This document shows, piece by piece, positions 8,194-17,723 of a stretch of 64,000 bases of DNA (positions are counted from its first letter, which is position 1; the number at the start of each line of letters is the position of its first letter). Origin of the DNA: Alkaliphilus metalliredigens QYMF (GTDB lineage: Bacteria; Bacillota; Clostridia; Peptostreptococcales; Natronincolaceae); assembly GCF_000016985.1 (NCBI RefSeq), contig NC_009633.1, positions 3,515,539 through 3,579,538 on the forward strand, in the 5' to 3' direction. The notes beneath the pieces were generated by a model that had not been told where the DNA came from, searched no databases, and saw nothing but the letters and a program-made list of their open reading frames with translations. The translations under genes and the position numbers were made by a program.

Positions 8194-8655
8194 ATGCCAT
8201 TTACCATTTCAACTACCAATAGTGGCAATACTGCTGGTACTGCTAATGTCTCTATAACAGTAAGTCCTGAAGATGCTTTGTTTTCAGAAACTAGTTTGAT
8301 TCCAGGTGAATCCATTGGTTCACCGTCTTTGGAAGTTTCTAATGATGGTGATGCAGATGCATACTACTTTATTTTTGCTGATTGGAAAGCTGAGGGAGAT
8401 ACAAGCGCAGTGCAGGCACAAATTTTAGCTGATCGTCTAAATATTGCGATTGAAGATGATGCAGCAGCCGAGATTTATAATGGTTCTGTGGCTGGTCTTT
8501 ATGAGCAGCCTGCAACCGGACGTCTCTTAGATGCCACTGCAAATGAAGAGATAACATTTGTCGTTAGCCTGCCACAAGATGTTGGAAATTTAGTTCAGGA
8601 TATGGAAATTAGTGTGGACTTAGTTTTTGTTTCACAGGCTTCACCTATAAGTTAA
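8194..8655 (+). CDS. TasA/camelysin-like beta-sandwich protein without signal peptide
   Basis: A 153-residue acidic protein. The ATG at 8194 is chosen because GGGGGG lies just upstream; the 21 residues added by the ATG at 8131 look non-coding. The order FSETSLIPGES, SLEVSNDGDADAYYF and, near the end, TFVVSLPQDVGN resembles the TasA/CalY (camelysin) fold, where donor-strand beta-sandwich units form fibres. Unlike TasA it has no export signal, so it may be a mother-cell protein laid on the spore. It shares MPFT with the start of the 9923 gene. Family assignment is tentative. Confidence 0.6.
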   Translation: MPFTISTTNSGNTAGTANVSITVSPEDALFSETSLIPGESIGSPSLEVSNDGDADAYYFIFADWKAEGDTSAVQAQILADRLNIAIEDDAAAEIYNGSVAGLYEQPATGRLLDATANEEITFVVSLPQDVGNLVQDMEISVDLVFVSQASPIS

Positions 8656-8689
8656 TGGTTCTTTTTAAGTACTGTAGTCTGATGGATCT

Positions 8690-8722
8690 TATTAATAGCC
8701 CAGCTTTCTTTGGGCTATTAAT
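8690..8722 (+). terminator. Hairpin after the TasA-like gene
   Basis: TTAATAGCCCA and TGGGCTATTAA form an 11-bp perfect stem with a short loop 35 bases after the stop. The T-run after it is poor, so it could be a terminator or an mRNA-stabilising stem. Confidence 0.6.
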
Positions 8723-8770
8723 ATACTTATACAATACACGATTAACTTACTAAGGAGTGTGCTATCATAA

Positions 8771-9886
8771 ATGACAAAAAAAATAGCTTTACTCACAACG
8801 AACTTTTTTAATCCTACAGGAAGTAGAATTATTATGGGAGGTGCGGAACGCTATCAGGTGGATCTCTGTAGATTGTTAAGAAAACTGGGTCTTCATGTTG
8901 AGGTTTGGCAAATAGGTGATCAGTGGACCAAGGAGTTTGATGGGGTTAAAATTCATGGTATTGCTACAAACAAAACAGAATATAATACCTTTCCTGAACT
9001 CAATATGGCTTTTTATGAAAATTCTATGTCCTTTGATTATTCAATCTATTTTATCCTCTCTTTAGCTTATCCTATCGCTCATGAGAAAAGTATCGCCATC
9101 AGCCATGGTGCCTATTGGGATTCTCCAGGGTTTCACACAACCACAGGTCGGCAGGAAATTCAACAAGAATGGCTGAGACGTATGGGAGGTGCCCTAGCTG
9201 GACCTCAAAAACTAATTTCAGTGGACACCAATACCATTAACTATTTTAATACTACTTTGCCTAGCTTCTATCATAAATGGGAGTATCTCCCTAACTACGT
9301 AGATACCGGGATTTTTTATCCTATGGAGCATACTGAAAATAGCCATAATACTGTACGCGTTCTTTTTCCCCGTCGATTGGTACCCGTTCGGGGCATTAAT
9401 GAAACAATGAGGGCTGCTGAAATACTTACAGCACGCTATCCTGAAATAGAATTTCATTTTTGCGGTCGGGGTCATGATGACAATATAGAAATGTTGATGT
9501 CTCAATGGGCTACTTCACAAGAACGCTGCTTTTACTATTGGAAGTCCTTTGAAATGATGCCTGAAATCTATCAGCAGGCAGATATTGTCCTTGTCCCTTC
9601 CCGTTCCACAGAAGGAACAAGCTTAGCTGCTTTAGAAGCTATGGCCTGTGGTAAGCCTGTCATTGCTGGACTGGCAGGTGGTTTATCTGATATTGTTTTG
9701 CATGGGTATAATGGCTATCTTATCAAACCCTCAGTAGAAAATTTAGTAACAGCTATTGAAGAACTGGTCAAAGATAAGAAGAAAAGAAATCAAATGGGTA
9801 AACGAGGAAGAGAAATAGCCATGAGTTTTAGCAAAGAAATATGGGAGGAACGTTGGACAAATGTCATGTCTACAGTCTTCCGATGA
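8771..9886 (+). CDS. Glycosyltransferase family 4
   Basis: A 371-residue GT-B glycosyltransferase. The N-terminal acceptor half starts KIALLTTNFFNPTGSR and contains IIMGGAERYQVDLCR, the usual GGAE loop. The C-terminal donor half has VLFPRRLVPVRGI, EFHFCGRGHD and EGTSLAALEAMACGKPVIA, where the EGTSLAALEAMA stretch is the GT4 ExxxxxxxE donor-binding motif. Cytosolic, with no membrane helix. AAGGAG lies about 13 bases before the ATG, a rather long spacing. With the GT2 and CgeB-like genes it gives this locus three glycosyltransferases, which fits building an oligosaccharide on a spore-surface protein. Confidence 0.88.
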   Translation: MTKKIALLTTNFFNPTGSRIIMGGAERYQVDLCRLLRKLGLHVEVWQIGDQWTKEFDGVKIHGIATNKTEYNTFPELNMAFYENSMSFDYSIYFILSLAYPIAHEKSIAISHGAYWDSPGFHTTTGRQEIQQEWLRRMGGALAGPQKLISVDTNTINYFNTTLPSFYHKWEYLPNYVDTGIFYPMEHTENSHNTVRVLFPRRLVPVRGINETMRAAEILTARYPEIEFHFCGRGHDDNIEMLMSQWATSQERCFYYWKSFEMMPEIYQQADIVLVPSRSTEGTSLAALEAMACGKPVIAGLAGGLSDIVLHGYNGYLIKPSVENLVTAIEELVKDKKKRNQMGKRGREIAMSFSKEIWEERWTNVMSTVFR

Positions 9887-9922
9887 CTTTTTAACATTCT
9901 TTTATTAGAGAGGTTATCTACT

Positions 9923-10456
9923 ATGCCTTTTACATCTCCAAGTATTTCCAATAAAAATAACAACTTTCGCATTGGACCATTGGCTCCAGTACATGATGTG
10001 CTTATTATCGTACAAGAATGTATTGTATTTACTATTTTACAAGGGGTGTCACTGTTAGTTCCTAGCTTTCCCCTGTCTCTCGCTGAGGAGTTATCTATTG
10101 AGTCAAATCCTACGCATATCCAGTGTATTAATACTGATTTGGTGTTAGATTCTCGTTATCAAATTGACGAAAATATGCTTACCATAAGTCTACCCCACAT
10201 ACCTAAGAAAATCATTTCATGTACTATAGACAATATCACGCTAAAAGAAAAACTAAACCCCTGTGAGTCTAATGACTGGGATTTAGCGATCGCGATATAC
10301 CAATATAATGTGGTCGTAAAATATACAGATTTTTTTGAAAACCTTTTTACAATTAGTCAAAGGTCATGTTCTCGCTATCAACGAACTTTTGTTAAACATT
10401 CTTCTGGTCTTCTTGAAGTGAAACTCAATATAGAATGTATCCACTCCAAAATCTAA
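9923..10456 (+). CDS. Unknown 177-residue protein, possible spore-surface component
   Basis: I do not recognise a family. The protein starts MPFTSPSISN, has a hydrophobic stretch around 25-55 (VHDVLIIVQECIVFTILQG), and a beta-rich rest with five cysteines spread through it. AGAGAGG is the ribosome site and the gene follows the GT4 gene by 36 bases, so they probably share a message. A terminator follows. A broken copy of its 3' half survives at 4660-4802, which shows this gene was duplicated in the locus. The shared MPFT start with the TasA-like protein may be coincidence. Confidence 0.7.
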   Translation: MPFTSPSISNKNNNFRIGPLAPVHDVLIIVQECIVFTILQGVSLLVPSFPLSLAEELSIESNPTHIQCINTDLVLDSRYQIDENMLTISLPHIPKKIISCTIDNITLKEKLNPCESNDWDLAIAIYQYNVVVKYTDFFENLFTISQRSCSRYQRTFVKHSSGLLEVKLNIECIHSKI

Positions 10457-10503
10457 GAAGATCATGTTTTTTAATCAAAAATACGAAAATTATTCAACAG
10501 TCT

Positions 10504-10530
10504 GGAGTCATCTACAATGGCTCCTTTTTT
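10504..10530 (+). terminator. Intrinsic terminator ending the spore locus
   Basis: GGAGTCA and TGGCTCC pair (one G-T) around a 7-base loop and are followed by TTTTTT. It lies 48 bases after the 9923-10456 gene and overlaps the last codons of the convergent degV gene. Confidence 0.8.
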
Positions 10531-11369
10531 GTGTAATAAGCCACCCCTATTGCACCAGGTCCTACATGTAACCCAATCACAGGGCCTATATCCTGTATCA
10601 TAATCTCAACATCTACCACTTTTCTTATTTCAGTGGCTACATTTTTAGCTTCATCTGCACAATTAATATGATGAACCACAATTTCTCCTACACCAAAGTC
10701 CTCAATGTCTTTGAGCACCTGACCGATGATGGTCGAGGTAGCCTTTTTCTTTGTCCTGACTTTTTTAAAGATCGTTGTCATCCCATCTTCTACAGTTAAA
10801 ATCGGAATGATTTTAAATAAGTTTCCAATAATGGCATTTGCACGGCCAATTCGCCCACCCTGCTCTAAGTATTTTAGGTTATCGGGTATAAATAAAAACC
10901 TACTTTTTTTCATATTGTCCTCAGCTGCTTTTTTCACTTCTTCCAATGTTTTGTTTTCCTTAGCAGCCCTTGCTGCTTCTATGACAGCAAATCCTAGTTG
11001 CATACAATTTGACCTAGAATCTAAAATTTCTATATTGGCATTGGGATAACTCTGTAAAACCATGTCCTTGGCCATATGAGCCGTAGCATATGTGCCACTC
11101 ATCTCTGAAGATAAAAAGAGACATATCAATTCGTCCCCTTCCTTAACCACATTTTCCATCTCATGGCATAACTCCCCCATAGGGGGTTGCGATGATTTAG
11201 GAATCCCTTGCTCTGCCATCATTTTATAGAAGCGCTCATTATCTATCTCTGTTTCTTTAAAAGTATGCTCTGAAAATGCGACCCTTAAGGATACAACCCT
11301 TATGGCTAGCTCATCTTTTATAGACTCACTTATGTAACTTGTACTGTCAGTCAAAATTTTAACAGTCAT
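10512..11369 (-). CDS. degV: DegV family fatty-acid-binding protein
   Basis: A 285-residue protein with the DegV opening TVKILTDSTSYI, a central CLFLSSEMSGTY (fatty-acid carboxylate-binding serines), ILDSRSNCMQLG and the late GPVIGLHVGPGAIGVAYY. Family members bind long-chain fatty acids and the FakB branch presents them to the FakA kinase; no fakA is visible here. The ATG at 11367-11369, with GGGGGGAT upstream, is preferred. A longer reading from 11531 would be translated through the upstream terminator and lacks family similarity. It stands alone after the leu operon terminator. Confidence 0.9.
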   Translation of the reverse strand: MTVKILTDSTSYISESIKDELAIRVVSLRVAFSEHTFKETEIDNERFYKMMAEQGIPKSSQPPMGELCHEMENVVKEGDELICLFLSSEMSGTYATAHMAKDMVLQSYPNANIEILDSRSNCMQLGFAVIEAARAAKENKTLEEVKKAAEDNMKKSRFLFIPDNLKYLEQGGRIGRANAIIGNLFKIIPILTVEDGMTTIFKKVRTKKKATSTIIGQVLKDIEDFGVGEIVVHHINCADEAKNVATEIRKVVDVEIMIQDIGPVIGLHVGPGAIGVAYYTKKEPL

Positions 11370-11463
11370 ATATATATCCCCCCAACGATTGATTTCTATT
11401 GTAGCAATTTTTCTGATCTCAATATATATAATATACCAACGCTCAAAATCTAGCAACAACGTG

Positions 11464-11515
11464 AAAACACCCCTCAGTTTAGACCTTTTAAATGTCAACT
11501 CTGTGGGGTGTTTTT
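11464..11515 (-). terminator. Terminator downstream of leuB
   Basis: AAAACACCCC and GGGGTGTTTT form a 10-bp perfect outer stem between leuB and degV. It probably ends the leu transcript before degV. Stems with A-runs and T-runs on both arms can work in either direction. Confidence 0.7.
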
Positions 11516-11652
11516 GCTCTTCTTTTTCCAATTATCTTAATAGCCTTTTTACCATCTTCATCTTGTCTCTATATATTGTAAATCAAAGTTCTTGTCTGGA
11601 TTTTTTTCATATCAGTTTAGATATGATAATCATACCAATACCCTTTATAAAT

Positions 11653-12738
11653 TTATTCAAACGACATCGCTTGTATAATTAGGTTTCCCATTTCTGCTGT
11701 CCCAACTAACTTACATCCATCACTCATAATGTCTGGAGTCCGATACCCACCCTCAAGAACCCTTGTAACCGCTTCCTCGATTTCCTTGGCTTCATTTTCT
11801 AAATCAAAGGAAATTCTGAGCATCATTGCTGCTGATAAAATAGTGGCTATGGGATTGGCTTTATCCTGACCAGCGATGTCCGGAGCAGATCCATGAATGG
11901 GTTCATACATACCAAACTTTCCTTCCCCTAAACTAGCCGAAGGTAGCATTCCGATGGATCCCGTGATCATACTGGCTTCGTCAGAGAGAATATCCCCAAA
12001 CATGTTAGTCGTTACTAAAACATCAAACTGTCTCGGATTTCGAATGAGCTGCATGGCAGCATTGTCTACATACATATGCTCTAGAGTCACCTCTGGGTAG
12101 TCCTTTGCGATTTCTATCATAACAGAACGCCATAGCCTAGAGCTTTCTAGTACATTGGCCTTATCAACACTGGTTACTTTTCTATCTCTTTTTAATGCCA
12201 TTTCAAAGGCCAGTCGTCCAATACGCTCTACTTCACCCACACTATAGGCTTCTACATCAAAGGCCTCCTCACCCATATCATCATTATTTGTTCGACGTCC
12301 TTTTTCTCCAAAATAAATGCCTCCCATAAGCTCCCGTACGATACAAATGTCAATACCCTCTCCAACAATGTCAGACCTTAGGGGACATGCATTTTTTAAG
12401 GACTCATGTAATATAGCAGGACGAAGATTGGCATAAAGTCCTAGCCCCTTCCTTAAACCCAGTAAAGCTGCTTCAGGACGTTGATGTCCTGGGAGTCCAT
12501 CCCATTTTTCTCCCCCCACTGCTCCTAGAAGTACTGCATCACTTTTTTGACAGCTATCAAGGGATTCCCTTGGTAGGGGCTCACCGGTGGCATCATAGGC
12601 GCATCCCCCTACCAACACTTCTTCAAAGTCAAACTGATGTCCAAAAGTGTCACCCACAGTCTCCAATACCCTCACAGCTTCCTTAATTACCTCAGGTCCG
12701 ATTCCATCCCCTGGTATTAATGTAATTTGATAGGCCAT
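11653..12738 (-). CDS. leuB: 3-isopropylmalate dehydrogenase
   Basis: A 361-residue isocitrate/isopropylmalate dehydrogenase family enzyme that oxidises and decarboxylates 3-isopropylmalate to 2-oxoisocaproate with NAD+. It has [13 protein letters not shown] at the start, LLGAVGG, then [10 protein letters not shown], the [13 protein letters not shown] substrate loop, and [14 protein letters not shown] with the NAD-binding region. [15 protein letters not shown] gives the magnesium aspartates. The ATG at 12736-12738 follows GGAGGGG and starts one base after the leuD stop; the earlier in-frame ATG at 12753 lies inside leuD. It is the last gene of the leu operon. Confidence 0.96.
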   Translation of the reverse strand: MAYQITLIPGDGIGPEVIKEAVRVLETVGDTFGHQFDFEEVLVGGCAYDATGEPLPRESLDSCQKSDAVLLGAVGGEKWDGLPGHQRPEAALLGLRKGLGLYANLRPAILHESLKNACPLRSDIVGEGIDICIVRELMGGIYFGEKGRRTNNDDMGEEAFDVEAYSVGEVERIGRLAFEMALKRDRKVTSVDKANVLESSRLWRSVMIEIAKDYPEVTLEHMYVDNAAMQLIRNPRQFDVLVTTNMFGDILSDEASMITGSIGMLPSASLGEGKFGMYEPIHGSAPDIAGQDKANPIATILSAAMMLRISFDLENEAKEIEEAVTRVLEGGYRTPDIMSDGCKLVGTAEMGNLIIQAMSFE

Positions 12739-12739
12739 G

Positions 12740-13255
12740 CTACTCCCCTCCACTCTTTTGTTGTGCTAAGCCTTTAGCAATATATTTGATCAATCCATCG
12801 GATTCCATGATTTTTTGTATAAATTCAGGAAAGGGCTGGGCTTCATAGAATTCCGTTTTTGTCATATTATGAATGATACCTTTTTTGAAGTTGATCTCAA
12901 TGACGTCACCATTTTCAATTTTCTCAACAGCCTCTGGACACTCTAAAATCGGCAGTCCAATATTTATTGCATTTCGATAAAATATTCTTGCGAAGCTACT
13001 GGCAATGACACAGGAGATCCCCGATGCTTTAATGGCCAAGGGGGCATGCTCTCGTGAAGAACCACATCCGAAATTTTTCTCTCCAACGATGATGTCTCCA
13101 CTTTTCACCTGACTGGAAAATGTTGAATCTAAATCCTCCATGCAGTGCTTTGCTAGTTCACCAGGGTCAAATGTACTTAAGTATCTTGCAGGGATAATGA
13201 CATCAGTATCCACATTACTTCCATATTTAAAAACCCGTCCATTTGTTTTCATCAT
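12740..13255 (-). CDS. leuD: 3-isopropylmalate dehydratase small subunit
   Basis: A 171-residue aconitase-swivel domain protein, the partner of LeuC in isomerising 2- to 3-isopropylmalate. [21 protein letters not shown]-type start, then [14 protein letters not shown], the substrate-binding serine-arginine loop, and [18 protein letters not shown]. The start at 13255 (tandem ATG-ATG) sits 8 bases after GGAGG; an ATG at 13270 overlaps that site. Length is that of the short, bacterial-archaeal LeuD type. It starts 15 bases after leuC ends. Confidence 0.95.
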   Translation of the reverse strand: MMKTNGRVFKYGSNVDTDVIIPARYLSTFDPGELAKHCMEDLDSTFSSQVKSGDIIVGEKNFGCGSSREHAPLAIKASGISCVIASSFARIFYRNAINIGLPILECPEAVEKIENGDVIEINFKKGIIHNMTKTEFYEAQPFPEFIQKIMESDGLIKYIAKGLAQQKSGGE

Positions 13256-13270
13256 CTCACCATCCTCCAT

Positions 13271-14533
13271 TTACACGATATCCTTGGGATTCGTAATTTT
13301 TCCAGTGATTGCAGAGGCCGCTGCCACTGCGGGACTAGCTAAATAGACCTCTGATTCTGGATGTCCCATTCTCCCTACAAAGTTTCGATTTGTGGTTGCA
13401 ATGGCTCTTTCACCCTTTGCCAACACACCCATATGTCCTCCAAGGCAAGGACCACAGGTAGGTGTACTTACCACTGCCCCTGCTTTTATAAATGTTTCCA
13501 GTAGCCCTTCCTTCATTGCATCAAGGTATATCTTCTGGGTAGCAGGGAAAACAATGACTCGAACACCCTTTGCAACCTGCTTTCCCTCCATTACCTTTGC
13601 TGCCATTCGAAGGTCTTGAATCCGACCATTTGTACAGGATCCAATCACAACTTGGTCAATTTTCACATCTCCCACCTCGTCAATGGTACGGATATTGTCA
13701 GGTATATGTGGGAAAGCCACCGTTGGTAATAAACGACTTAAGTCGATTTCATAGGTTTCTTCATAGACTGCATCTTCATCTGCTCTATACACAGTATAGG
13801 GTCTTTTGGAATGAACCCTTACATACTCCAGGGTTAGCTCATCCACTGGGAAAATACCATTCTTCCCCCCTGCTTCAATGGCCATATTTGCCATGGTAAA
13901 ACGATCATCCATGGTCAGGTGTTTTATGCCCTCCCCCACAAATTCCATGGATTTGTATAGGGCTCCATCCACACCAATTGTTCCAATGATATGAAGAATG
14001 ATATCCTTTCCGCTGACCCACTCTTGAGGTTTACCCTTTAATATAAATTTCAGGGCACCAGGTACCTTAAACCAACATTTCCCCATGGCCATTCCCGCTG
14101 CCATATCCGTGCTTCCAATTCCTGTTGAAAAGGCCCCTAGGGCGCCATAGGTACAGGTATGGGAATCCGCTCCAATGCCCACATCCCCTGGAACCACCAG
14201 CCCTTTTTCCGGGATCAGAGCATGCTCTATTCCCATCTGCCCGATTTCAAAATAGTTTTCTATCTCCATCTCATCTACAAACTCACGAATCAGTTTACAG
14301 TTCTCCGCAGTTTTAATATCCTTATTGGGTGTAAAATGATCTGGTACAATGGCTATTTTTTTCTTATCGAAAACCTGATTAACTCCGATCTTGTAAAACT
14401 CTTCCATAGCCACCGGTGTGGTAATGTCGTTGCCAAGGACTAGATCAAGATCCACTTGGATTAACTGTCCCACCTCTACTGTATCCAAGCCTGCATGAGC
14501 CGCTAGAATTTTTTGCGTCATCGTCATTCCCAT
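13271..14533 (-). CDS. leuC: 3-isopropylmalate dehydratase large subunit
   Basis: A 420-residue aconitase-family subunit carrying the 4Fe-4S cluster. Cluster cysteines are visible in VIGSCTNGR and [27 protein letters not shown] and GIGSTDMA are further family landmarks. The 420-residue size matches the clostridial/archaeal-type LeuC rather than the 465-residue enterobacterial form. AGGAGG stands 7-8 bases before the ATG. It works with LeuD next to it and lies 30 bases after leuA. Confidence 0.96.
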   Translation of the reverse strand: MGMTMTQKILAAHAGLDTVEVGQLIQVDLDLVLGNDITTPVAMEEFYKIGVNQVFDKKKIAIVPDHFTPNKDIKTAENCKLIREFVDEMEIENYFEIGQMGIEHALIPEKGLVVPGDVGIGADSHTCTYGALGAFSTGIGSTDMAAGMAMGKCWFKVPGALKFILKGKPQEWVSGKDIILHIIGTIGVDGALYKSMEFVGEGIKHLTMDDRFTMANMAIEAGGKNGIFPVDELTLEYVRVHSKRPYTVYRADEDAVYEETYEIDLSRLLPTVAFPHIPDNIRTIDEVGDVKIDQVVIGSCTNGRIQDLRMAAKVMEGKQVAKGVRVIVFPATQKIYLDAMKEGLLETFIKAGAVVSTPTCGPCLGGHMGVLAKGERAIATTNRNFVGRMGHPESEVYLASPAVAAASAITGKITNPKDIV

Positions 14534-14563
14534 TTTTTCATCCTCCTCATACTCTCTTCTTTA

Positions 14564-16105
14564 TTACATCGCCGCCTGTTGGCCCTGTGGTATATTTTCA
14601 CTCATCATTTTATTAATGGCGTTGATATAGGCTTTAATACTCGCTTCCACAACATCTGTACTCAATCCTCTGCCATTGTATATTTCATTGTTTCGCTTTA
14701 TTTTCACCACAGCTTCTCCCAGGGCATCTTCTCCCTCTGTCACCGATTCAACAGAGTAATCTTCAAGTTTAAAGTCTCCTCCAACGATATTGTCAATTGC
14801 CTTAAATGCTGCATCTATAGGTCCAAATCCCTTGGCAACCTCTTCAAGTTCTTTACCATCCTTGATTAATTTGATATTTGCCGTAGAGGTAATTATATTC
14901 CCACAGTTAATGACAAATTCTTTTAGTTGGTAAATTTCTTCAAAGTTTTGTTTTTGATCTTGCACCAATGCCTCTAAATCTCGGTCATAAATGACTTTCT
15001 TTCTATCGGCTAGGATCTTAAATTCCTTAAATACTTCATTTAATTTTTCTTTTGAGATTTCATATCCTAATTCCTTTAGGCGATCCTCTAGGGCATGGCT
15101 ACCAGAGTGTTTCCCAAGGACTAATTGGTTTTTTGATAAACCAATTGACTCCGGTGTCATGATTTCATAGGTACTTTTGTTGGCTAACATCCCATGCTGG
15201 TGAATTCCCGACTCATGGGCAAAGGCATTTTCACCTACAATGGCTTTATTATGCTGAACCTTCATCCCAGTCACTTTACTTGTTAATCGACTGGCCGCAT
15301 AGATTTGGCCTGTGTCAATATTTGTGTACATTCCATAAAGATCCTTCCGGGTATTAATCCCCATGACAATCTCCTCTAAAGCCGCATTTCCTGCTCGTTC
15401 ACCAATTCCATTAATGGTACATTCTAGCTGGGTTGCTCCCGCAGCTGCTGCAGCTAAGGTGTTGGCCACCGCCATGCCTAGGTCATTGTGACAATGAACT
15501 GAAATTTCAGCTCGATGGATGTTGGCTACATTTTCCTTGATTCCTTTTATCAATCTATAATACTCATCTGGAGTTGTGTATCCCACAGTGTCAGGTACAT
15601 TAATGACCGTTGCCCCAGCTTTAATCACAGCCTCAAATATTCGATATAAAAACTCAGTTCGACTTCTAGAAGCATCCTCTGCTGAAAACTCAACATCATT
15701 ACAATAACCCTTTGCCCGCTTTACCATGGCAACCGCCTGTGCTAATACCTCTTCCTCTGTGCTCTTTAGCTTATACTTCATGTGTATATCTGAAGTGGCA
15801 ATAAATGTATGGATTCTTGGATTTTCAGCATACTTTACTGCTTCATAGGCTCTATCTATATCCTTTGGTAAAGCCCTTGCAAGACTAGCAACAGTGGCAT
15901 TTTTGACTATTTTAGCAATTTCCTTCACTGCATTAAAGTCTCCTGGGGAAGCAATGGCAAATCCAGCTTCAATCACATCCACTTTCATCTTCTCTAATTG
16001 CATAGCCACCTCTAGCTTTTCTCCGAGATTCATACTACACCCTGGAGATTGCTCTCCATCCCTTAATGTGGTATCAAAAATTTTAATTTGTCTTGTTGTT
16101 TCCAT
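14564..16105 (-). CDS. leuA: 2-isopropylmalate synthase
   Basis: A 513-residue enzyme that condenses acetyl-CoA with 2-oxoisovalerate, the first committed step of leucine synthesis. A TIM-barrel catalytic domain starts IKIFDTTLRDGEQSPG, with the HCHNDLG metal-binding histidines and the GIGERAGNAALEE signature. The C-terminal part (about 390-510) is the LeuA allosteric domain for leucine feedback. The ATG at 16105 lies 10 bases after GGAGG. Earlier in-frame starts up to 16240 would translate the T-box antiterminator/terminator and are rejected. First gene of leuACDB. Confidence 0.96.
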   Translation of the reverse strand: METTRQIKIFDTTLRDGEQSPGCSMNLGEKLEVAMQLEKMKVDVIEAGFAIASPGDFNAVKEIAKIVKNATVASLARALPKDIDRAYEAVKYAENPRIHTFIATSDIHMKYKLKSTEEEVLAQAVAMVKRAKGYCNDVEFSAEDASRSRTEFLYRIFEAVIKAGATVINVPDTVGYTTPDEYYRLIKGIKENVANIHRAEISVHCHNDLGMAVANTLAAAAAGATQLECTINGIGERAGNAALEEIVMGINTRKDLYGMYTNIDTGQIYAASRLTSKVTGMKVQHNKAIVGENAFAHESGIHQHGMLANKSTYEIMTPESIGLSKNQLVLGKHSGSHALEDRLKELGYEISKEKLNEVFKEFKILADRKKVIYDRDLEALVQDQKQNFEEIYQLKEFVINCGNIITSTANIKLIKDGKELEEVAKGFGPIDAAFKAIDNIVGGDFKLEDYSVESVTEGEDALGEAVVKIKRNNEIYNGRGLSTDVVEASIKAYINAINKMMSENIPQGQQAAM

Positions 16106-16140
16106 ATTGACCATTCCTCCCTCTACTCTTTTTGTACAAT

Positions 16141-16425
16141 ATAAAAAACCCCGCCTCTGCAAAATGTTGCCTTTGCAGGGACGAGGATTAATTCCACGCG
16201 TTACCACCCTAATTGTTTCTATCAATAAGAAACCTCTCATCTAGGTTCTATCAAACCCATCGTCTATAACGGGACTTCCCGTTTACCTATAATCACACGT
16301 TGAACCAACGTCTTTCCAGGTAACTGCTAAGGAGTGAGTTGCATTCTACTACAGTATCGGTTCGCACCACCCACCGACTCTCTGAAACTGCTTTGTAAAA
16401 CACTAGTCTCCCTAATCACATTTGA
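16141..16425 (-). ncRNA. T-box leader, leucine specifier CUC
   Basis: The minus strand carries the T-box core AGGGTGGTAACGCG (16196-16209), the segment that reads the NCCA end of uncharged tRNA. A terminator hairpin follows directly (CTGCAAA / TTTGCAG), then GGGGTTTTTT ending about 16143. Upstream is a long stem I containing GAACC-like and AGTA-like loops. In the specifier loop the codon CTC (16336-16338) sits in AACTCACTCC, which reads leucine. Leucine starvation should therefore allow leuACDB expression through uncharged tRNA-Leu. Confidence 0.93.
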
Positions 16426-16458
16426 TTTGTTTTTTATATGTTTTTTATATTGTTTTCA

Positions 16459-16487
16459 ATATTAACAGATAACTTCCCATACGTCAA
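16459..16487 (-). promoter_or_regulatory. Housekeeping promoter of the leu operon
   Basis: TTGACG (16482-16487) and TAATAT (16459-16464) on the minus strand are separated by 17 bases, a near-consensus SigA promoter just ahead of the T-box stem I. Transcription would start near 16452. Confidence 0.8.
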
Positions 16488-16649
16488 TAGTAAATTTAGA
16501 ATTATTTTTATTTTCTGTTAATCTCTTAGTAAATTTTACTGTTTCCATTAATTTAATCCTTTATTTATATTTTCTCTTTTAGTGGTAAAAAATATAATGC
16601 AATTATATTTTCCGATTTAAAATCCAGTCACACTGAGGAGTGCAATCAT

Positions 16650-17630
16650 ATGTATGGCGTAAATAAAATTTGGAAGCCTGAGATTTTTCAAGGGAAATAT
16701 AAAAAGCGAAACTATTTTGAAGGCTGGTACTTCAAACTAATTAACGCTCATCAAGATCAAGTTTTTGGTGTGATTCCCGGTATTTCCTATGGATCAACTC
16801 CTCAGGATGCCCATGCCTTTATACAGGTTTTAGATGGAATAGCCTGTCAATCCCATTATTTTCCCTACCCCTCTGATGCTTTTAAATTCTCTCAAAATAA
16901 ATTTGAAGTGCGCATTGGCCAGAATGCTTTCAGTAGGGATCGAATGATCCTAAGTCTAGAAAATAAAGAGACTAAGGTTGAGGGCGAACTTCATTTCTCG
17001 AATATAGTCCCTTTTCCAAGTACCCTCATCAATCCAGGGATTATGGGTCCCTTCTCATTTATTCCCTCTATGGAGTGCTATCATGGCATTGTTAACATCC
17101 ATCATGATACCATGGGGAGTTTAACTGTGGGAGATCAAAAGCTCAACTTTGATCATGGTTATGGCTATATCGAAAAGGACTGGGGTCAATCCTTCCCCGA
17201 AGCCTACATTTGGCTTCAATCCAATCACTTTTCCAGAGAAGACGTGTCTATTATGTTTTCCATAGCGAAAATCCCATGGCTAGGAAAGCATTTTATTGGA
17301 CATATTTCTTTTTTAAGAATCGGAGAAACCTTTTACCGATTTGCCACCTATACTGGAGCTAAGCTTATCAGCTTGGTTGTAACAGACCAAGGAATCGAAG
17401 TTATTTTACAGGACAAGCATCACCGACTAGTAATCACAGCTATCTCAAGTAAGTCCAGTATGCTAAAGGCCCCCCAAAAAGGACTTATGAATCGTGAAAT
17501 ATTAGAAAGTATCACTGCTCAAGTACAGGTTTTGTTGACAGATCCCAAAGGAACAGTCATCTTTCAAGGGGAGGGTGTCAATACTGGATTGGAAATGGTA
17601 GGGGATTTGTCTATTCTGTTTCTGTGTTAA
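16650..17630 (+). CDS. Tocopherol cyclase-like protein
   Basis: A 326-residue protein with the landmarks of the tocopherol cyclase-like family: NYFEGWYFKL near the start, NPGIMGPFSFIPSMECYHG in the middle, and GYGYIEKDWGQSFPEAYIWLQ, the most conserved block. Plant members cyclise chromanols, but a clostridium has no known tocopherol. Bacterial members are of unknown role and may act on another lipid or quinone. No signal peptide or membrane helix is evident. GAGGAG is 9 bases before the ATG. It is monocistronic, with a shared terminator after it. Confidence 0.8.
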   Translation: MYGVNKIWKPEIFQGKYKKRNYFEGWYFKLINAHQDQVFGVIPGISYGSTPQDAHAFIQVLDGIACQSHYFPYPSDAFKFSQNKFEVRIGQNAFSRDRMILSLENKETKVEGELHFSNIVPFPSTLINPGIMGPFSFIPSMECYHGIVNIHHDTMGSLTVGDQKLNFDHGYGYIEKDWGQSFPEAYIWLQSNHFSREDVSIMFSIAKIPWLGKHFIGHISFLRIGETFYRFATYTGAKLISLVVTDQGIEVILQDKHHRLVITAISSKSSMLKAPQKGLMNREILESITAQVQVLLTDPKGTVIFQGEGVNTGLEMVGDLSILFLC

Positions 17631-17661
17631 ATAAATTGATTCCATTAGTTAACCAAAACAA

Positions 17662-17696
17662 AACGGCTACACTCTTTTAAGAGCGTAGCCATTTTT
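17662..17696. terminator. Bidirectional terminator
   Basis: GGCTACACTCTT and AAGAGCGTAGCC form a 12-bp stem with one mismatch, followed by ATTTTTAT on the plus side and preceded by CAAAACG. It lies between two convergent genes. Confidence 0.8.
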
Positions 17697-17723
17697 ATCT
17701 ATTATTATTTAGGGGGAAGTTAA

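Noticed and set aside
11370-11531. N-terminal extension of degV
   Set aside because: It runs through the leuB terminator hairpin and adds non-family residues; the ATG at 11369 has a ribosome site.
13570-13899. Plus-strand frames inside leuC and neighbours
   Set aside because: Composition is that of reversed codons; leuC is clear on the other strand.
16106-16240. Longer leuA reading frame starting at 16240
   Set aside because: The extra residues are read through the T-box core and terminator; GGAGG points to 16105.
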